A stretch of DNA of 64,000 nt from the NCBI RefSeq assembly GCF_026168515.1, contig NZ_CP093443.1:1426001-1490000 (forward strand), in the 5' to 3' direction. The translations under genes were made by a program, and so were the position numbers. Source of the DNA: Brevibacterium spongiae. GTDB lineage: Bacteria; Actinomycetota; Actinomycetes; Actinomycetales; Brevibacteriaceae. Positions 25,752-34,768 of the stretch are shown piece after piece (position 1 is the stretch's first letter; every line of letters starts with the position of its first letter). The notes under the pieces are model-generated. The model ran no database searches. It was not told where the DNA came from and saw nothing but the letters and a program-made list of their open reading frames with translations.

Positions 25752-26678
25752 TCAGCCGAGGAGGGCGGCGACGATGACGAGGGCGGGCACGGCCAGGACG
25801 GTGGTGATGAACACCGCGTCGCGGATGAGGGCCTCGGACTGGCGGTACTGCATGGAGTAGATGTAGACGTTCTGTGCCGTCGGCAGGGCCGAGGTGACGA
25901 CGATGGCGAAGAGGTCGACCCCGTCGTAGCCGAGCAGAGGGCCCCCGATGACCCAGGCGATGAGAGGTTGGATGACGAGCTTGGCGACCGTGATGTAGCT
26001 CAGCTGTGCCCGGGTGCCCTTCACCGGCAGCGCCCACCCGTCCTTGAGCGAGATGCCGAAGGCCAGCAGCGCACCGGGGACCGCGATGGCCCCGATCATG
26101 TCGATGGGTTCGAAGATGAAGCGCGGCAGTTCGAATCCCGTCGCCGAGGCGGCCACACCGGCCGCGGCGCCGAGCACGATCGGGTTCTTGAGGACTTGGA
26201 GGACCGCGGAGTACCAATGCGAGTCGTGCTTCTTCTTCCCCGCGCCGTCGAGGACGGCCATGCCGATCGGGGCGAGGACGAGCAGCTGGAACAGCAGCAC
26301 CGGAGCGACATAGCCGATGTCGTGGAGGACGTACGCGGCGATCGGGATGCCGAGGTTGCCGATGTTGACGTAGCTGGTCGCCCAGGCGGAGAACATCGCC
26401 TCCCCGGTGCTGCGCTTCCTGATCCAGCGGGTGAGGACGAAGAGGAGGGCGCCGACGATGAGGGCGGAGCCGCCGGTGGCGAACAGGGCGGTGTTGAAGA
26501 TCAGCCCGAGGTCGGTGTCGGCGACGGTGACGTAGAGCAGGGCCGGGGTGCCCGCGTAGAAGACGAGCTTCGCGATGACCTGCTGCCCGTGGGGTCCGAG
26601 GACGCCGGAGCGCCCGAGAGCGAATCCGGTGAGGATGACTCCGGCGATGACGGCGAAACCTTCGAACACAGCCAGCAT
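25752..26678 (-). CDS. AEC family transporter (auxin efflux carrier type)
   Basis: 308 aa, about ten hydrophobic segments. Hallmarks: ILTGFALGR near the start, WATSYVNIGNLGIPIAAYV near 108-126, and TSALPTAQNVYIYSMQY near 268-284. Members export organic acids such as malate or malonate; the substrate here is unknown. Confidence 0.88.
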   Translation of the reverse strand: MLAVFEGFAVIAGVILTGFALGRSGVLGPHGQQVIAKLVFYAGTPALLYVTVADTDLGLIFNTALFATGGSALIVGALLFVLTRWIRKRSTGEAMFSAWATSYVNIGNLGIPIAAYVLHDIGYVAPVLLFQLLVLAPIGMAVLDGAGKKKHDSHWYSAVLQVLKNPIVLGAAAGVAASATGFELPRFIFEPIDMIGAIAVPGALLAFGISLKDGWALPVKGTRAQLSYITVAKLVIQPLIAWVIGGPLLGYDGVDLFAIVVTSALPTAQNVYIYSMQYRQSEALIRDAVFITTVLAVPALVIVAALLG

Positions 26679-26769
26679 GGGCTACTCGGGGTCCTCGCTT
26701 CCTGACGACCCGCAGGTCGGTGAGTCGGTCGGTCAGTGGGGGTGGGCTGTCGACGACGGCCGGACGACA

Positions 26770-26837
26770 GCTCAGTACGGGTGGTCGTTCAGCGCGGACG
26801 GCCGCTCAGTGCGGACGTTCGCTCAGCGATCCTCGGC
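26770..26837. repeat. 17-bp degenerate tandem repeat
   Basis: Units start at 26770, 26787, 26804 and 26821, each beginning G(C/T)TCAG. The last unit contains the stop codon of the minus-strand gene that ends at 26823. Confidence 0.6.
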
Positions 26838-27140
26838 GATATCGGAGACGAAGTACGATGCTGCCGCGCTCACGGCGCTGACGGCGAACACCGACGGCCA
26901 GGGGCCGATCTTCTTCGCCAGAGGATGCGAGGCACCGAACCCGCCGAGGTAGGTCAGACCGAGCGCGGTCGCTGCCGGCCACCCCTTCTTCACGTACCAG
27001 GAGCGCGCGGCATAGGCGCCGGCCGCTGCGAGGACCACGCCGCCGAGGGGGCGGATCCCGGTCTCACGAGCAGTGAGGAACCCGCCGATGAGACCGACGG
27101 CGACGAGTGGGGCGGTGGAGACTTCGCGTGCATCCTTCAT
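26823..27140 (-). CDS. Small membrane protein of unknown function
   Basis: 105 aa from ATG 27140, which has TGAGG four bases upstream; TAGAAT on the minus strand ends eight bases before it. Three or four short hydrophobic segments (LVAVGLIGGFL, GGVVLAAAGAYAA, ALGLTYLGGFGA, VFAVSAVSAAASYFV). Not assigned to a known family. Confidence 0.6.
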   Translation of the reverse strand: MKDAREVSTAPLVAVGLIGGFLTARETGIRPLGGVVLAAAGAYAARSWYVKKGWPAATALGLTYLGGFGASHPLAKKIGPWPSVFAVSAVSAAASYFVSDIAEDR

Positions 27141-27222
27141 GGCCTCAATTCTATGCATGAGGGTGCGCTGCCCGAACGGCGGTCTCACAACGAGGACTGA
27201 CTGAACCGGAGGAGCACCACGC

Positions 27223-27579
27223 TCAGTTCAGGGAGATCTTGATGACCGAGGCGATGCTCAGCACTGCGATGAGACACACCGAGGTGGTGAGGAAGACGAC
27301 AGCCCAAGGGGAGGGGCGGCCGCGTTCCGCGCGGATCGAGACCGCCCCCAGACGGTAGCGCCTGACCTGCATCGCGATCGCGCCGATCGCCAATCCCATG
27401 CAGACGACGAAGATCGCCACCGACCACCCCTGGAAGACGTTGATGAACCGCATGAAGAGGAGACTGACGACCGTCATCGTCAGGCTCGTGCGCAGCCACG
27501 ACTGGACGGTGCGCTCCGGCTGCAGAGCCGGATCCGAGTGCGGCTGCGGGCGGGGAGGTCTGGGCGGGCGGGAAGGCAT
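27223..27579 (-). CDS. DUF202 membrane protein, second of a pair
   Basis: 118 aa. Pro/Arg-rich start, then QSWLRTSLTMTVVSLLFMRF, a variant of the DUF202 core, and two further membrane segments. The start overlaps the stop of the upstream DUF202 gene by one base, so the two are coupled and may form a heteromer. Confidence 0.75.
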   Translation of the reverse strand: MPSRPPRPPRPQPHSDPALQPERTVQSWLRTSLTMTVVSLLFMRFINVFQGWSVAIFVVCMGLAIGAIAMQVRRYRLGAVSIRAERGRPSPWAVVFLTTSVCLIAVLSIASVIKISLN

Positions 27580-27971
27580 CAGAGCAGGCCGGCGAACACC
27601 AGAACGAGCAGACCGGCACCCAGCGCCGAGGCGAGACTGACGATGGGGATGATGAGCGGCAGCGGCAGCGAGGTCTTGCGGCGCATCGCCGATTCGATGC
27701 GATGCCACCGGAAGGCGGCGCCGAGGGCGAGGATGAATCCGATGACCATGAGCACGATCGACAAGGTGGCGCGCAGCCCTGAGGAGAAGACCTCTGAGGT
27801 GAAGGCCTCAACCGCGATGCCGCCTCCGATGAAGGCCAGCGCAGTCCGGATCCAGGACAGGAAGGTCCGTTCGTTGGCCAGGGTGAAACGCGGGTCCGGG
27901 TCCTCCCCGTTGGGGAAGACCCGACGGGCGATGCGGCTGCGGGAATCCTCGGTGGAATAGTCGTCACTCAC
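27579..27971 (-). CDS. DUF202 (YidH-like) membrane protein
   Basis: 130 aa, GTG start. DUF202 core FTLANERTFLSWIRTALAFI near residues 28-47, then three membrane helices. YidH-type proteins usually occur as tandem pairs, as here. Function unknown. TATCCT on the minus strand (27983-27978) ends seven bases before the GTG, so the mRNA is probably leaderless. Confidence 0.88.
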   Translation of the reverse strand: MSDDYSTEDSRSRIARRVFPNGEDPDPRFTLANERTFLSWIRTALAFIGGGIAVEAFTSEVFSSGLRATLSIVLMVIGFILALGAAFRWHRIESAMRRKTSLPLPLIIPIVSLASALGAGLLVLVFAGLL

Positions 27972-27977
27972 ACCTCG

Positions 27978-27983
27978 AGGATA
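27978..27983 (-). promoter_or_regulatory. Leaderless -10 of DUF202 pair
   Basis: TATCCT, six bases before GTG at 27971 (minus strand); no SD. Confidence 0.5.
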
Positions 27984-28022
27984 TCTCTAGACGGTCGATC
28001 GCGGGTGTGGAAGGCTGACGGC

Positions 28023-28610
28023 ATGAGCGAGGACGAGACGATGAAGTCCAGTCTGCGACGGTCGCTGCACCGTGGGAGAGACACGTTGGCCTGGAAGCTG
28101 TCCGGCCTCGACGAGAGGACGCTGCGGCTGCCGCGCACACCGACGGGATTCACCCTCCTCGGTGTCGTCAAACACATGGCCCAAGTGGAGATCGTCTACT
28201 TCGGTGACACCTTCGGACGCTCCTGGCCGCACCCCGAGGAAGTCGTCACCGACGCCGACATCACCCTCGACCCGCAGGCCGACTGGTGCGCCTCCGAAAC
28301 GGAAACGGCCGGGTATCTGCTCGACTTCTACGCCCGAGTCGCGGCCTTCGCCGATGAGACCATCGACGGCTTCGGCCTCGCCGCCCAGGGGCGAGTGCCG
28401 CATTGGCCCAGCGGACGCGACGAGACGACGTTGGGAGGCATGATGGTCCACGTCCTCAACGACCTCACCAGGCATTTGGGTCAGATCGATATCGTCCGCG
28501 AGGGCATCGACGGCGCCGCGGGCCTGTCCGAGTCGGCACCGAACCTGCCGCGCGGATTCGACCGGGCGGCCTACCTCGAGAGGCTGCAGCGCATCGCCGA
28601 CCGGTTCTGA
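28023..28610 (+). CDS. DinB superfamily protein (DUF664)
   Basis: 195 aa. Four-helix DinB fold with metal-binding His in VVKHMAQVEIVYFGD (near residue 54) and in NDLTRHLGQIDIVRE (near 155). DUF664 members are often mycothiol-dependent transferases or isomerases; the substrate is unknown. Start ATG 28023 with GGAAGG 7-12 bases upstream. Confidence 0.85.
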   Translation: MSEDETMKSSLRRSLHRGRDTLAWKLSGLDERTLRLPRTPTGFTLLGVVKHMAQVEIVYFGDTFGRSWPHPEEVVTDADITLDPQADWCASETETAGYLLDFYARVAAFADETIDGFGLAAQGRVPHWPSGRDETTLGGMMVHVLNDLTRHLGQIDIVREGIDGAAGLSESAPNLPRGFDRAAYLERLQRIADRF

Positions 28611-28661
28611 ACCGGCGGCCCGATTCCCGATCCGGTGAGGCCTGTCACACAGGAAGAGACC

Positions 28662-28793
28662 ATGTCGAATATCATTGCGGTGGACACACGGAGACCGCTG
28701 CGCCGCCGATGCCCACGGGAACCCGCACACGGTTCCCGTCCACCCGGCGAGGTCGTGCGCGGCCGAGAGCGAAAGTGGAAACGGCATGAGTGA
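28662..28793 (+). CDS. Candidate leader ORF overlapping the Nramp-like start
   Basis: 43 codons, MSNIIAVDTRRPLRRRC at the start and 11 Arg in all. It has a good SD (AGGAAGAG, ending four bases before ATG), better than that of the downstream gene. Its TGA at 28791 lies just past the ATG of the transporter (28786), so ribosomes could be handed over. A 9-bp hairpin (28715-28723 with 28731-28739) lies inside it. Arg-rich frames can arise by chance in GC-rich DNA, so this is tentative. Confidence 0.35.
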   Translation: MSNIIAVDTRRPLRRRCPREPAHGSRPPGEVVRGRERKWKRHE

Positions 28794-30102
28794 GCATTCG
28801 AACGGGACGGGCCCAGGCGACGCCGCCGATGCCGAGACCGTATCCGGAATCGAAGAGGCCTCCGGGCTGGCCAAATGGAAAGTGGTCGGACCCGGCCTCG
28901 TCGTCGCGGCCACTGGTGTCGGTGCCGCCGATATGGTCGCGACCCTCGTGGCCGGAAGTCAGTTCGGCTACGGACTGCTGTGGGCGGTCATCGTCGGAGT
29001 CATCCTCAAGATCGTCCTCGTCGAAGGCGCCGGCAGATTCAGCCTGGCAACCGGCAAGACGATCTTCGAAGGCTGGCGATCACTGGGCCGGTGGACCACC
29101 TGGTACTTCGGTCCCTACATCATCATCTGGGGCTTCGTCTACGGGGCGACGGCGATGAGCTCCGCGGCACTGCCTCTGGCGGCGCTGTTCCCGGGGCTCA
29201 ACCTCACCGTCTGGTCGGTGCTCATGGGGCTGGCCGGGTTCGCCATGGTGTGGTTCGGCCGTTACGCGGTGTTCGAGAAGATCACCGCGGTGCTCGTGGG
29301 CATCATGTTCATCACCGTCGTGGGGCTGGCGATCATCGCCGTCCCGAACGTTCCCGACATGCTCACCGGCCTCATCCCGCTCATCCCCGAAGGCGGAGTG
29401 GTCTACACCCTCGCGCTCGCCGGCGGTGTCGGCGGCACCATCACCCTGGCCGCCTACGGCTACTGGCTGCGTGAGAAGGGGTGGCACACCCCGAAGTGGA
29501 TGCGCGTGATGCGCATCGACAACTCGATGGCCTATGTGATGACCGGCATCTTCGTCATCGCCATGCTCATCGTCGGTGCCGAGGTCGTGCGTGCCGCCGG
29601 TGTGTCGATCTCCGCCGACGACAAGGGACTGCTCGAACTCGCCGACGTCCTCAAAGCCCGCTACGGCGACGTCGTCGGCATCGGATTCCTCATCGGCTTC
29701 TGGGCCGCTTCGTTCTCCTCGATCATCGGAGTATGGAACGGAGTGTCGCTGATGTTCGCCGATTTCTGGGGACACATGCGCAAGAAGCCAGGCGGCCACC
29801 CCGACACCCTGACCGGTGGAAAGTACTTCAAGTTCTATGTCCTGTGGCTGACGTTCCCGCCGATGCTGCTGTTCATCCTCGGCAAGCCGATCGGCCTGAT
29901 CCTCGCCTACGGAGTCCTCGGATCACTGTTCATGCCGTTCCTCGCCGTCACCCTCCTCGGCCTGCTCAACGGCAAGAAGATCCCGAAGGAATGGGCGAAC
30001 AAGCTGCACACGAACATCGCACTGGCGATCACAGCACTGCTGTTCATCATCCTCGGCGTCCAACAGCTCTACTCGGCACTCGCCCCGCTCTGGGGCGGCT
30101 GA
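28786..30102 (+). CDS. Nramp-related membrane transporter with altered metal site
   Basis: 438 aa, 11 or so membrane segments. The fold is that of Nramp: GPGLVVAATGVGAADMVATL, then AGSQFGYGLLWAVI, match the first helix of MntH, and the C-terminal half also aligns. But the DPGN metal-binding motif of helix 1 is replaced by GAAD, and the MPHN motif of helix 6 by AAYGYW. So it is unlikely to be an ordinary manganese/iron importer. Start ATG 28786 (MSEHSNG); weak SD. Confidence 0.8.
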   Translation: MSEHSNGTGPGDAADAETVSGIEEASGLAKWKVVGPGLVVAATGVGAADMVATLVAGSQFGYGLLWAVIVGVILKIVLVEGAGRFSLATGKTIFEGWRSLGRWTTWYFGPYIIIWGFVYGATAMSSAALPLAALFPGLNLTVWSVLMGLAGFAMVWFGRYAVFEKITAVLVGIMFITVVGLAIIAVPNVPDMLTGLIPLIPEGGVVYTLALAGGVGGTITLAAYGYWLREKGWHTPKWMRVMRIDNSMAYVMTGIFVIAMLIVGAEVVRAAGVSISADDKGLLELADVLKARYGDVVGIGFLIGFWAASFSSIIGVWNGVSLMFADFWGHMRKKPGGHPDTLTGGKYFKFYVLWLTFPPMLLFILGKPIGLILAYGVLGSLFMPFLAVTLLGLLNGKKIPKEWANKLHTNIALAITALLFIILGVQQLYSALAPLWGG

Positions 30103-30114
30103 GCCTGTCAACGG

Positions 30115-30151
30115 TGCGGGACTGCGCCCTCCGCGACGGGGCAGTCCCGCA
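30115..30151 (+). terminator. Hairpin after the Nramp-like gene
   Basis: 11-bp perfect stem (30115-30125 with 30141-30151), loop 15 bases. Confidence 0.7.
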
Positions 30152-30177
30152 GCGTTGCCGCTAAGCTGGGAGACGCA

Positions 30178-33100
30178 ATGGCAGAAGAGAACCCGACCCC
30201 GTCGACCAGGCCAACGGACACGCAGGCCCAACAGCCGCCTCGGCGCCGGAAGAACGGACGCGGACGCTCGCAGCAGCGTCGGAAGTCCACGGCAGCCCAC
30301 CACCAGCAGCGTCGCGCCCGGCTCAAGGACGCCCGCGCGGCCCACCCGGTCACCGTCACCTATCCTCAAGACCTGCCGGTCACCGGTGCGAAGGACGAGA
30401 TCGCCGCGGCGATCAGGGACAACCAGGTCGTCATCATCGCCGGTGAGACGGGATCGGGCAAGACCACTCAGCTGCCGAAGATCTGCCTCGACCTCGGCCT
30501 CGGCGTCGACGGGCTCATCGGTCACACCCAGCCCCGACGGATCGCCGCACGCACAGTCGCCGAACGCATCGCCGACGAACTCGGCGAGGAGCTCGGCAAC
30601 ACCATCGGCTATCAGGTGCGCTTCACCGCGCAGGTCGCCGACTCCACACGGGTGAAGGTGATGACCGACGGCATTCTGCTGTCCGAACTCTCCCGCGACA
30701 AGCTGCTGCGCGACTACGAAGTCATCATCATCGACGAGGCCCACGAACGCAGCCTCAACATCGACTTCCTCCTCGGCTACCTCAAGGAAGTCCTCGACAA
30801 GCGTCCCGAGCTCAAGGTCATCATCACCTCGGCGACGATCGACCCAGGGTCGTTCTCCACCCACTTCGACGATGCGCCCATCATCTCCGTCGAAGGCCGC
30901 ACCTATCCCGTCGAGGTCCGGTACCGTCCGCTCGGGGACGATATCGACGATGACGATGTCGACGGACCCGGCGATTCGGGCAACTACGAGACCGGGGTCG
31001 AGGAGCAGATCGAGGGCATCATCTCCGCCGTCGACGAACTCAGCTCCGAAGCCCCCGGCGACATCCTCGTCTTCCTCTCCGGCGAACGCGAGATCCGCGA
31101 CACCGCGGATGCGCTGCACGATCACCTGCGGCGACGACCGAAGCTGAGCAATTGGGAAGTCGTGCCGCTGTTCGCCCGGCTCTCGGCCGGTGAACAGCAG
31201 AAGGTCTTCCAAGCGCATTCGCGGCCGCGCATCGTGCTGGCCACCAACGTCGCGGAAACCTCACTGACGGTGCCCGGGATCAAGTACGTCATCGATGTCG
31301 GCACCGCCCGCATCTCCCGCTATTCCAATCGCACCCGGGTGCAGAGGCTGCCGATCGAGCGGATCTCCCAGGCCAGCGCCAACCAGCGCAAGGGCCGGTC
31401 AGGGCGGACGAGCGAAGGCATCTGCATCCGGCTGTATTCGGAAGAGGACTTCGAGTCCCGACCGGAGTTCACCGACCCGGAGATCCTGCGCACGAACCTC
31501 GCCAGCGTCATCCTGCAGATGGCTTCCCTCGGTTTCGCCTCCAGCGACGAGGAGATCCTCGACTTCCCGTTCCTCACTCCTCCGGAAGCCAGAGCTGTCC
31601 GAGACGGCCGGACCCTGCTCACCGAACTCGGGGCGCTGACCAGTGATTCTGCTGGGAAGATCCGTGTCACCGAGATCGGTCGGAAACTCACCGTCCTGCC
31701 GATCGACCCCCGCCTGGCCCGGATGGTCATCGCAGGCGCGGAGGCCGGGTGCGGGGGAGAGGTCACCGTCATCGTCGCCGCACTGTCCATCCAGGACCCG
31801 CGGGAACGTCCCGCCGAAGTCCGTGCCGCCGCTGATGAGAAGCATGCCCGGTTCACCCACCGCGGCAGCGACTTCCTGTCCTACCTCAACCTGTGGAACT
31901 ACCTGCAGAGCCTGCAGGCGGACATGGGGTCGTCGAAGTTCCGCCGCCGGTGCAAGTCCGAGTTCCTCAACTTCGTGCGCATCCGCGAATGGCAGGACCT
32001 CGTCGGCCAGCTGCGGTCACTGCTCGGCTCCGCTGGGATCCGCATCGACAAGTCCGTCTGGCAGCCGACGGGCGAAGCTCTCTCCGACGACTCTGCCGCC
32101 GGACCGGCTGAGGGTTCGGCCGGTGGGCGGGCCAACGGTTCCGCCGCTTCGGCTGGAGGTTCCGCCGGTGGACGGGCAGACGGTCCCGCCGGCACGGCCG
32201 ACGGTTCCACCGACCATTCGACGGGCGGGCGCCATCCGGGCAGCAACCCAGCCGGGACGGGCAAGATCGGTTTCGCCGAACTCAGCGCGGCCAAACGCAG
32301 CGCGAAGAAGCACGGTGCGTCCGGTCGGGCGGGGGAGACCGGCAAACAGGTGGCCGCAGTGAGACTCGACCCGCACGCCGCGGCGATCCACCGTTCACTG
32401 CTCACCGGTCTGCTCACGATGGTCGGATCCCGCTCCGAACGCCACAAGGACTACCAAGGCGCTCGCGGCACTCGTTTCGCGATCTTCCCCGGTTCCGGGC
32501 TGTTCAAGGTCAACCCGGACTTCGTCATGGCCGCAGAGCTCGTCGAAACCTCCCGCCTGTGGGCCCGCACGGTCGCGGCGATCGATCCGGACTGGGTGGT
32601 CGAGGCTGCCGGCGATCTGGTGACGAGGCAGCATTCGGACCCGCACTGGTCGACGAAGGCCGGAACATCGATGGTCTACGAGAAGATCTCGCTCTACGGA
32701 GTCACACTCGTCAGCGACCGCCGCGTCGGATACGGACAGTTCGATCGTGAAGCCGCCCGCGACATGTTCATCCGCAAGGGACTCATCGAAGGCGACTGGC
32801 ACGAACGCTTCGGATTCCTCGACCACAATGCCGCAGTCATCGACGAAGCCGAAGAACTCGCATCCCGCACACGCAACCGACGCGTGCTCGACCAGGACGA
32901 TGCCCTCTTCGAATTCTTCGATGCTCGGATTCCGGAGGGAGTCACCTCGGCGGCGGATTTCCGATCGTGGTGGAAGAAGCAGAAACGGCAGGACTCCCAC
33001 CTGCTCGACCTCACCACATCGGTGCTGCTCAGCGATGACAGCGAGGAGCTCACCGCCTCGGTGGCCGCGGACTTCCCGATGGAATGGGAACTGTCCGACG

Positions 33101-34479
33101 GAACCCGAGCCAAGCTGCGCTACTCCTTCGACCCCGGCAGCACCGACGACGGAGTGACCGTCGAAATCCCCGCCGAGGCGGTGCCCGCCGTCGACACGGA
33201 TGAGTTCAGCTGGCAGGTGCCGGGGCTGCGCGAGGAGCTCGTCGCCGCCTATATCCGTTCGCTGCCGAAGAACAAGCGCCGCTACTTCGTTCCTGCGCCC
33301 GATGTGGCCCGAGACATTCTGCCGGCCCTGACCCCATACCAGGGGAGCCTGCCCGAGGTGCTCGCGGCGCATCTGAGCGAACGCGCCGGCGGGGGAGGGC
33401 TGCACGACCTGGTGCCGATCACGGTCACCGCCTCCGACTTCGACCGGGAGCGGATCCCTGCTCATCTGCGCCTGACCTTCCGCGTCGTCGACGGCAAGAA
33501 GACCGTCGGCCTCGGTGACGACCTCGCGGCATTGCGCACCCAAGCCACACCGCAGGTGCGCAAGGCTCGGCAGAAACAGTCCTCCTTCACGCCGAAGAAA
33601 GGTCTGACGGACTGGTCGTTCGGGGAGCTGGCCGACCCGGATCAGGCCTCAGCCGGTGTGGTCCCGGGCCTGGCCGACAGGTCGACGTCCGTTGACCTCG
33701 TGTCCTTCGACACCGCTCTCGAGGCGAGGCTCGCCAGCCGAGAAGCGCTCATCACTCTGCTGGGACTGCACACCGGAGAGACGCTGAAATACCTCCAGGA
33801 CGGGCTGACGACCGAGGAGAAGCTCCTCCTCGCCGGAGCGCAGAAGTCCGCCGACGCACTGCTCGCCGGGCTCATCCGGGTAGGCATCCGCGGGCTCGTC
33901 TCCGAACGCTTGGGCGACGCGGAATCGGCATGGGTGGCCACCGCCGACGAATTCGCTCGACTGCGCACAGACATCCACGCTCAGCTTCCGGTGAGCTGCA
34001 CGGCGCTGCTGCCGTCCCTGATGAAGGCGCTCAAAACGGCGACTGAGCTCGACAAACGCGTGTCGAAGGCATCCTCGTTGGCGATCCTGTCCAACCTCGC
34101 CGACGTGAAGACGTGGAGGGCTTCGCACACGAGCGCCGAGGCGGTGGCCGCGATGACTCCGCAGATGCTGCGCGAACTGCCGAGGTGGGTGCAGGCGGAG
34201 GTCGTGCGCATCGGCGGAATGCAGGATTCGCCGATCCGCGACAAGCAGCTCATGGACCGAGTCACCAACTGCAGTGATGACGTGGTCAAGAAGATCGGCA
34301 ACCGCTTCCCGAGCCTGGCGAAGGCCGAATGGCCGCAGCTGCTCGTCTCGCTGCCGACCGCGTGGGTCGACATGGTGCTCATGATCGAAGAGCTGCGAGT
34401 GTCACTGTTTGCGAATTCGCTCGGGACCGCGCACCCGGTGTCGGAGAAGCGCATCGCGAAGGCGCTCGCTGGGCTCTGA
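30178..34479 (+). CDS. hrpA: ATP-dependent RNA helicase HrpA
   Basis: 1433 aa. DEAH-box helicase: Walker A AGETGSGKTTQ near 88-98, DEAH at 186-189, motif III SATID near 220, motif VI QRKGRSGRTSEG near 402-413, then HA2/OB and the long DUF3418 C-terminal domain. In E. coli HrpA works on mRNA processing and collided ribosomes. An odd insert of about 55 residues near 640-695 is Gly/Ser/Ala-rich, with repeats of the type GSAGGRANG. TAAGCT at 30162-30167 is a possible -10; SD is weak. Confidence 0.93.
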   Translation: MAEENPTPSTRPTDTQAQQPPRRRKNGRGRSQQRRKSTAAHHQQRRARLKDARAAHPVTVTYPQDLPVTGAKDEIAAAIRDNQVVIIAGETGSGKTTQLPKICLDLGLGVDGLIGHTQPRRIAARTVAERIADELGEELGNTIGYQVRFTAQVADSTRVKVMTDGILLSELSRDKLLRDYEVIIIDEAHERSLNIDFLLGYLKEVLDKRPELKVIITSATIDPGSFSTHFDDAPIISVEGRTYPVEVRYRPLGDDIDDDDVDGPGDSGNYETGVEEQIEGIISAVDELSSEAPGDILVFLSGEREIRDTADALHDHLRRRPKLSNWEVVPLFARLSAGEQQKVFQAHSRPRIVLATNVAETSLTVPGIKYVIDVGTARISRYSNRTRVQRLPIERISQASANQRKGRSGRTSEGICIRLYSEEDFESRPEFTDPEILRTNLASVILQMASLGFASSDEEILDFPFLTPPEARAVRDGRTLLTELGALTSDSAGKIRVTEIGRKLTVLPIDPRLARMVIAGAEAGCGGEVTVIVAALSIQDPRERPAEVRAAADEKHARFTHRGSDFLSYLNLWNYLQSLQADMGSSKFRRRCKSEFLNFVRIREWQDLVGQLRSLLGSAGIRIDKSVWQPTGEALSDDSAAGPAEGSAGGRANGSAASAGGSAGGRADGPAGTADGSTDHSTGGRHPGSNPAGTGKIGFAELSAAKRSAKKHGASGRAGETGKQVAAVRLDPHAAAIHRSLLTGLLTMVGSRSERHKDYQGARGTRFAIFPGSGLFKVNPDFVMAAELVETSRLWARTVAAIDPDWVVEAAGDLVTRQHSDPHWSTKAGTSMVYEKISLYGVTLVSDRRVGYGQFDREAARDMFIRKGLIEGDWHERFGFLDHNAAVIDEAEELASRTRNRRVLDQDDALFEFFDARIPEGVTSAADFRSWWKKQKRQDSHLLDLTTSVLLSDDSEELTASVAADFPMEWELSDGTRAKLRYSFDPGSTDDGVTVEIPAEAVPAVDTDEFSWQVPGLREELVAAYIRSLPKNKRRYFVPAPDVARDILPALTPYQGSLPEVLAAHLSERAGGGGLHDLVPITVTASDFDRERIPAHLRLTFRVVDGKKTVGLGDDLAALRTQATPQVRKARQKQSSFTPKKGLTDWSFGELADPDQASAGVVPGLADRSTSVDLVSFDTALEARLASREALITLLGLHTGETLKYLQDGLTTEEKLLLAGAQKSADALLAGLIRVGIRGLVSERLGDAESAWVATADEFARLRTDIHAQLPVSCTALLPSLMKALKTATELDKRVSKASSLAILSNLADVKTWRASHTSAEAVAAMTPQMLRELPRWVQAEVVRIGGMQDSPIRDKQLMDRVTNCSDDVVKKIGNRFPSLAKAEWPQLLVSLPTAWVDMVLMIEELRVSLFANSLGTAHPVSEKRIAKALAGL

Positions 34480-34534
34480 CACGTGGTCGGAGCAGCGCAG
34501 ATACCAGCTCGAACCGCCGAGACTGGATCGGGTC

Positions 34535-34628
34535 GGCGTTTCGGCGGGGCCACCGCGAGCATCCCTCACCTGGAGCGAAGCGGCGTTTTCGCGAGCCCAC
34601 CGCGAGCATCCCTCACCTTTAGCGCCAA
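34535..34628. repeat. 47-bp tandem duplication
   Basis: Units 34535-34581 and 34582-34628 share the core CCACCGCGAGCATCCCTCACCT and start with GGCGTTT. The composition (GTTTCGGCG, GCGAAGCGGCG) resembles the 62-bp units at 13688-13830 in reverse orientation. Confidence 0.75.
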
Positions 34629-34702
34629 AACGCCCCGGTGCAACGGGTGGTTGTGGCGGTCGTGGTGACGGATGGCGCGGTACCTGTAGGAGGTGATTCG
34701 AG

Positions 34703-34759
34703 GTGTAGGGCTCGCCGCGGAGTGTAGGACTTGCCGCGAAGTGTATGACTTGCAGTGCT
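34703..34759. repeat. 19-bp repeat, three copies
   Basis: Units at 34703-34721, 34722-34740 and 34741-34759, pattern GTGTAGGxCTxGCCGCGxA; the third copy is diverged. Confidence 0.75.
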
Positions 34760-34768
34760 CGACGGCGG

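Larger units (their letters stand above)
34480..34768. other. 289-base gap filled with repeats
   Basis: No gene seen. It holds a 47-bp tandem duplication, an 18-bp motif copy at 34683-34700 and a 19-bp triplicate, each listed separately. Confidence 0.7.
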
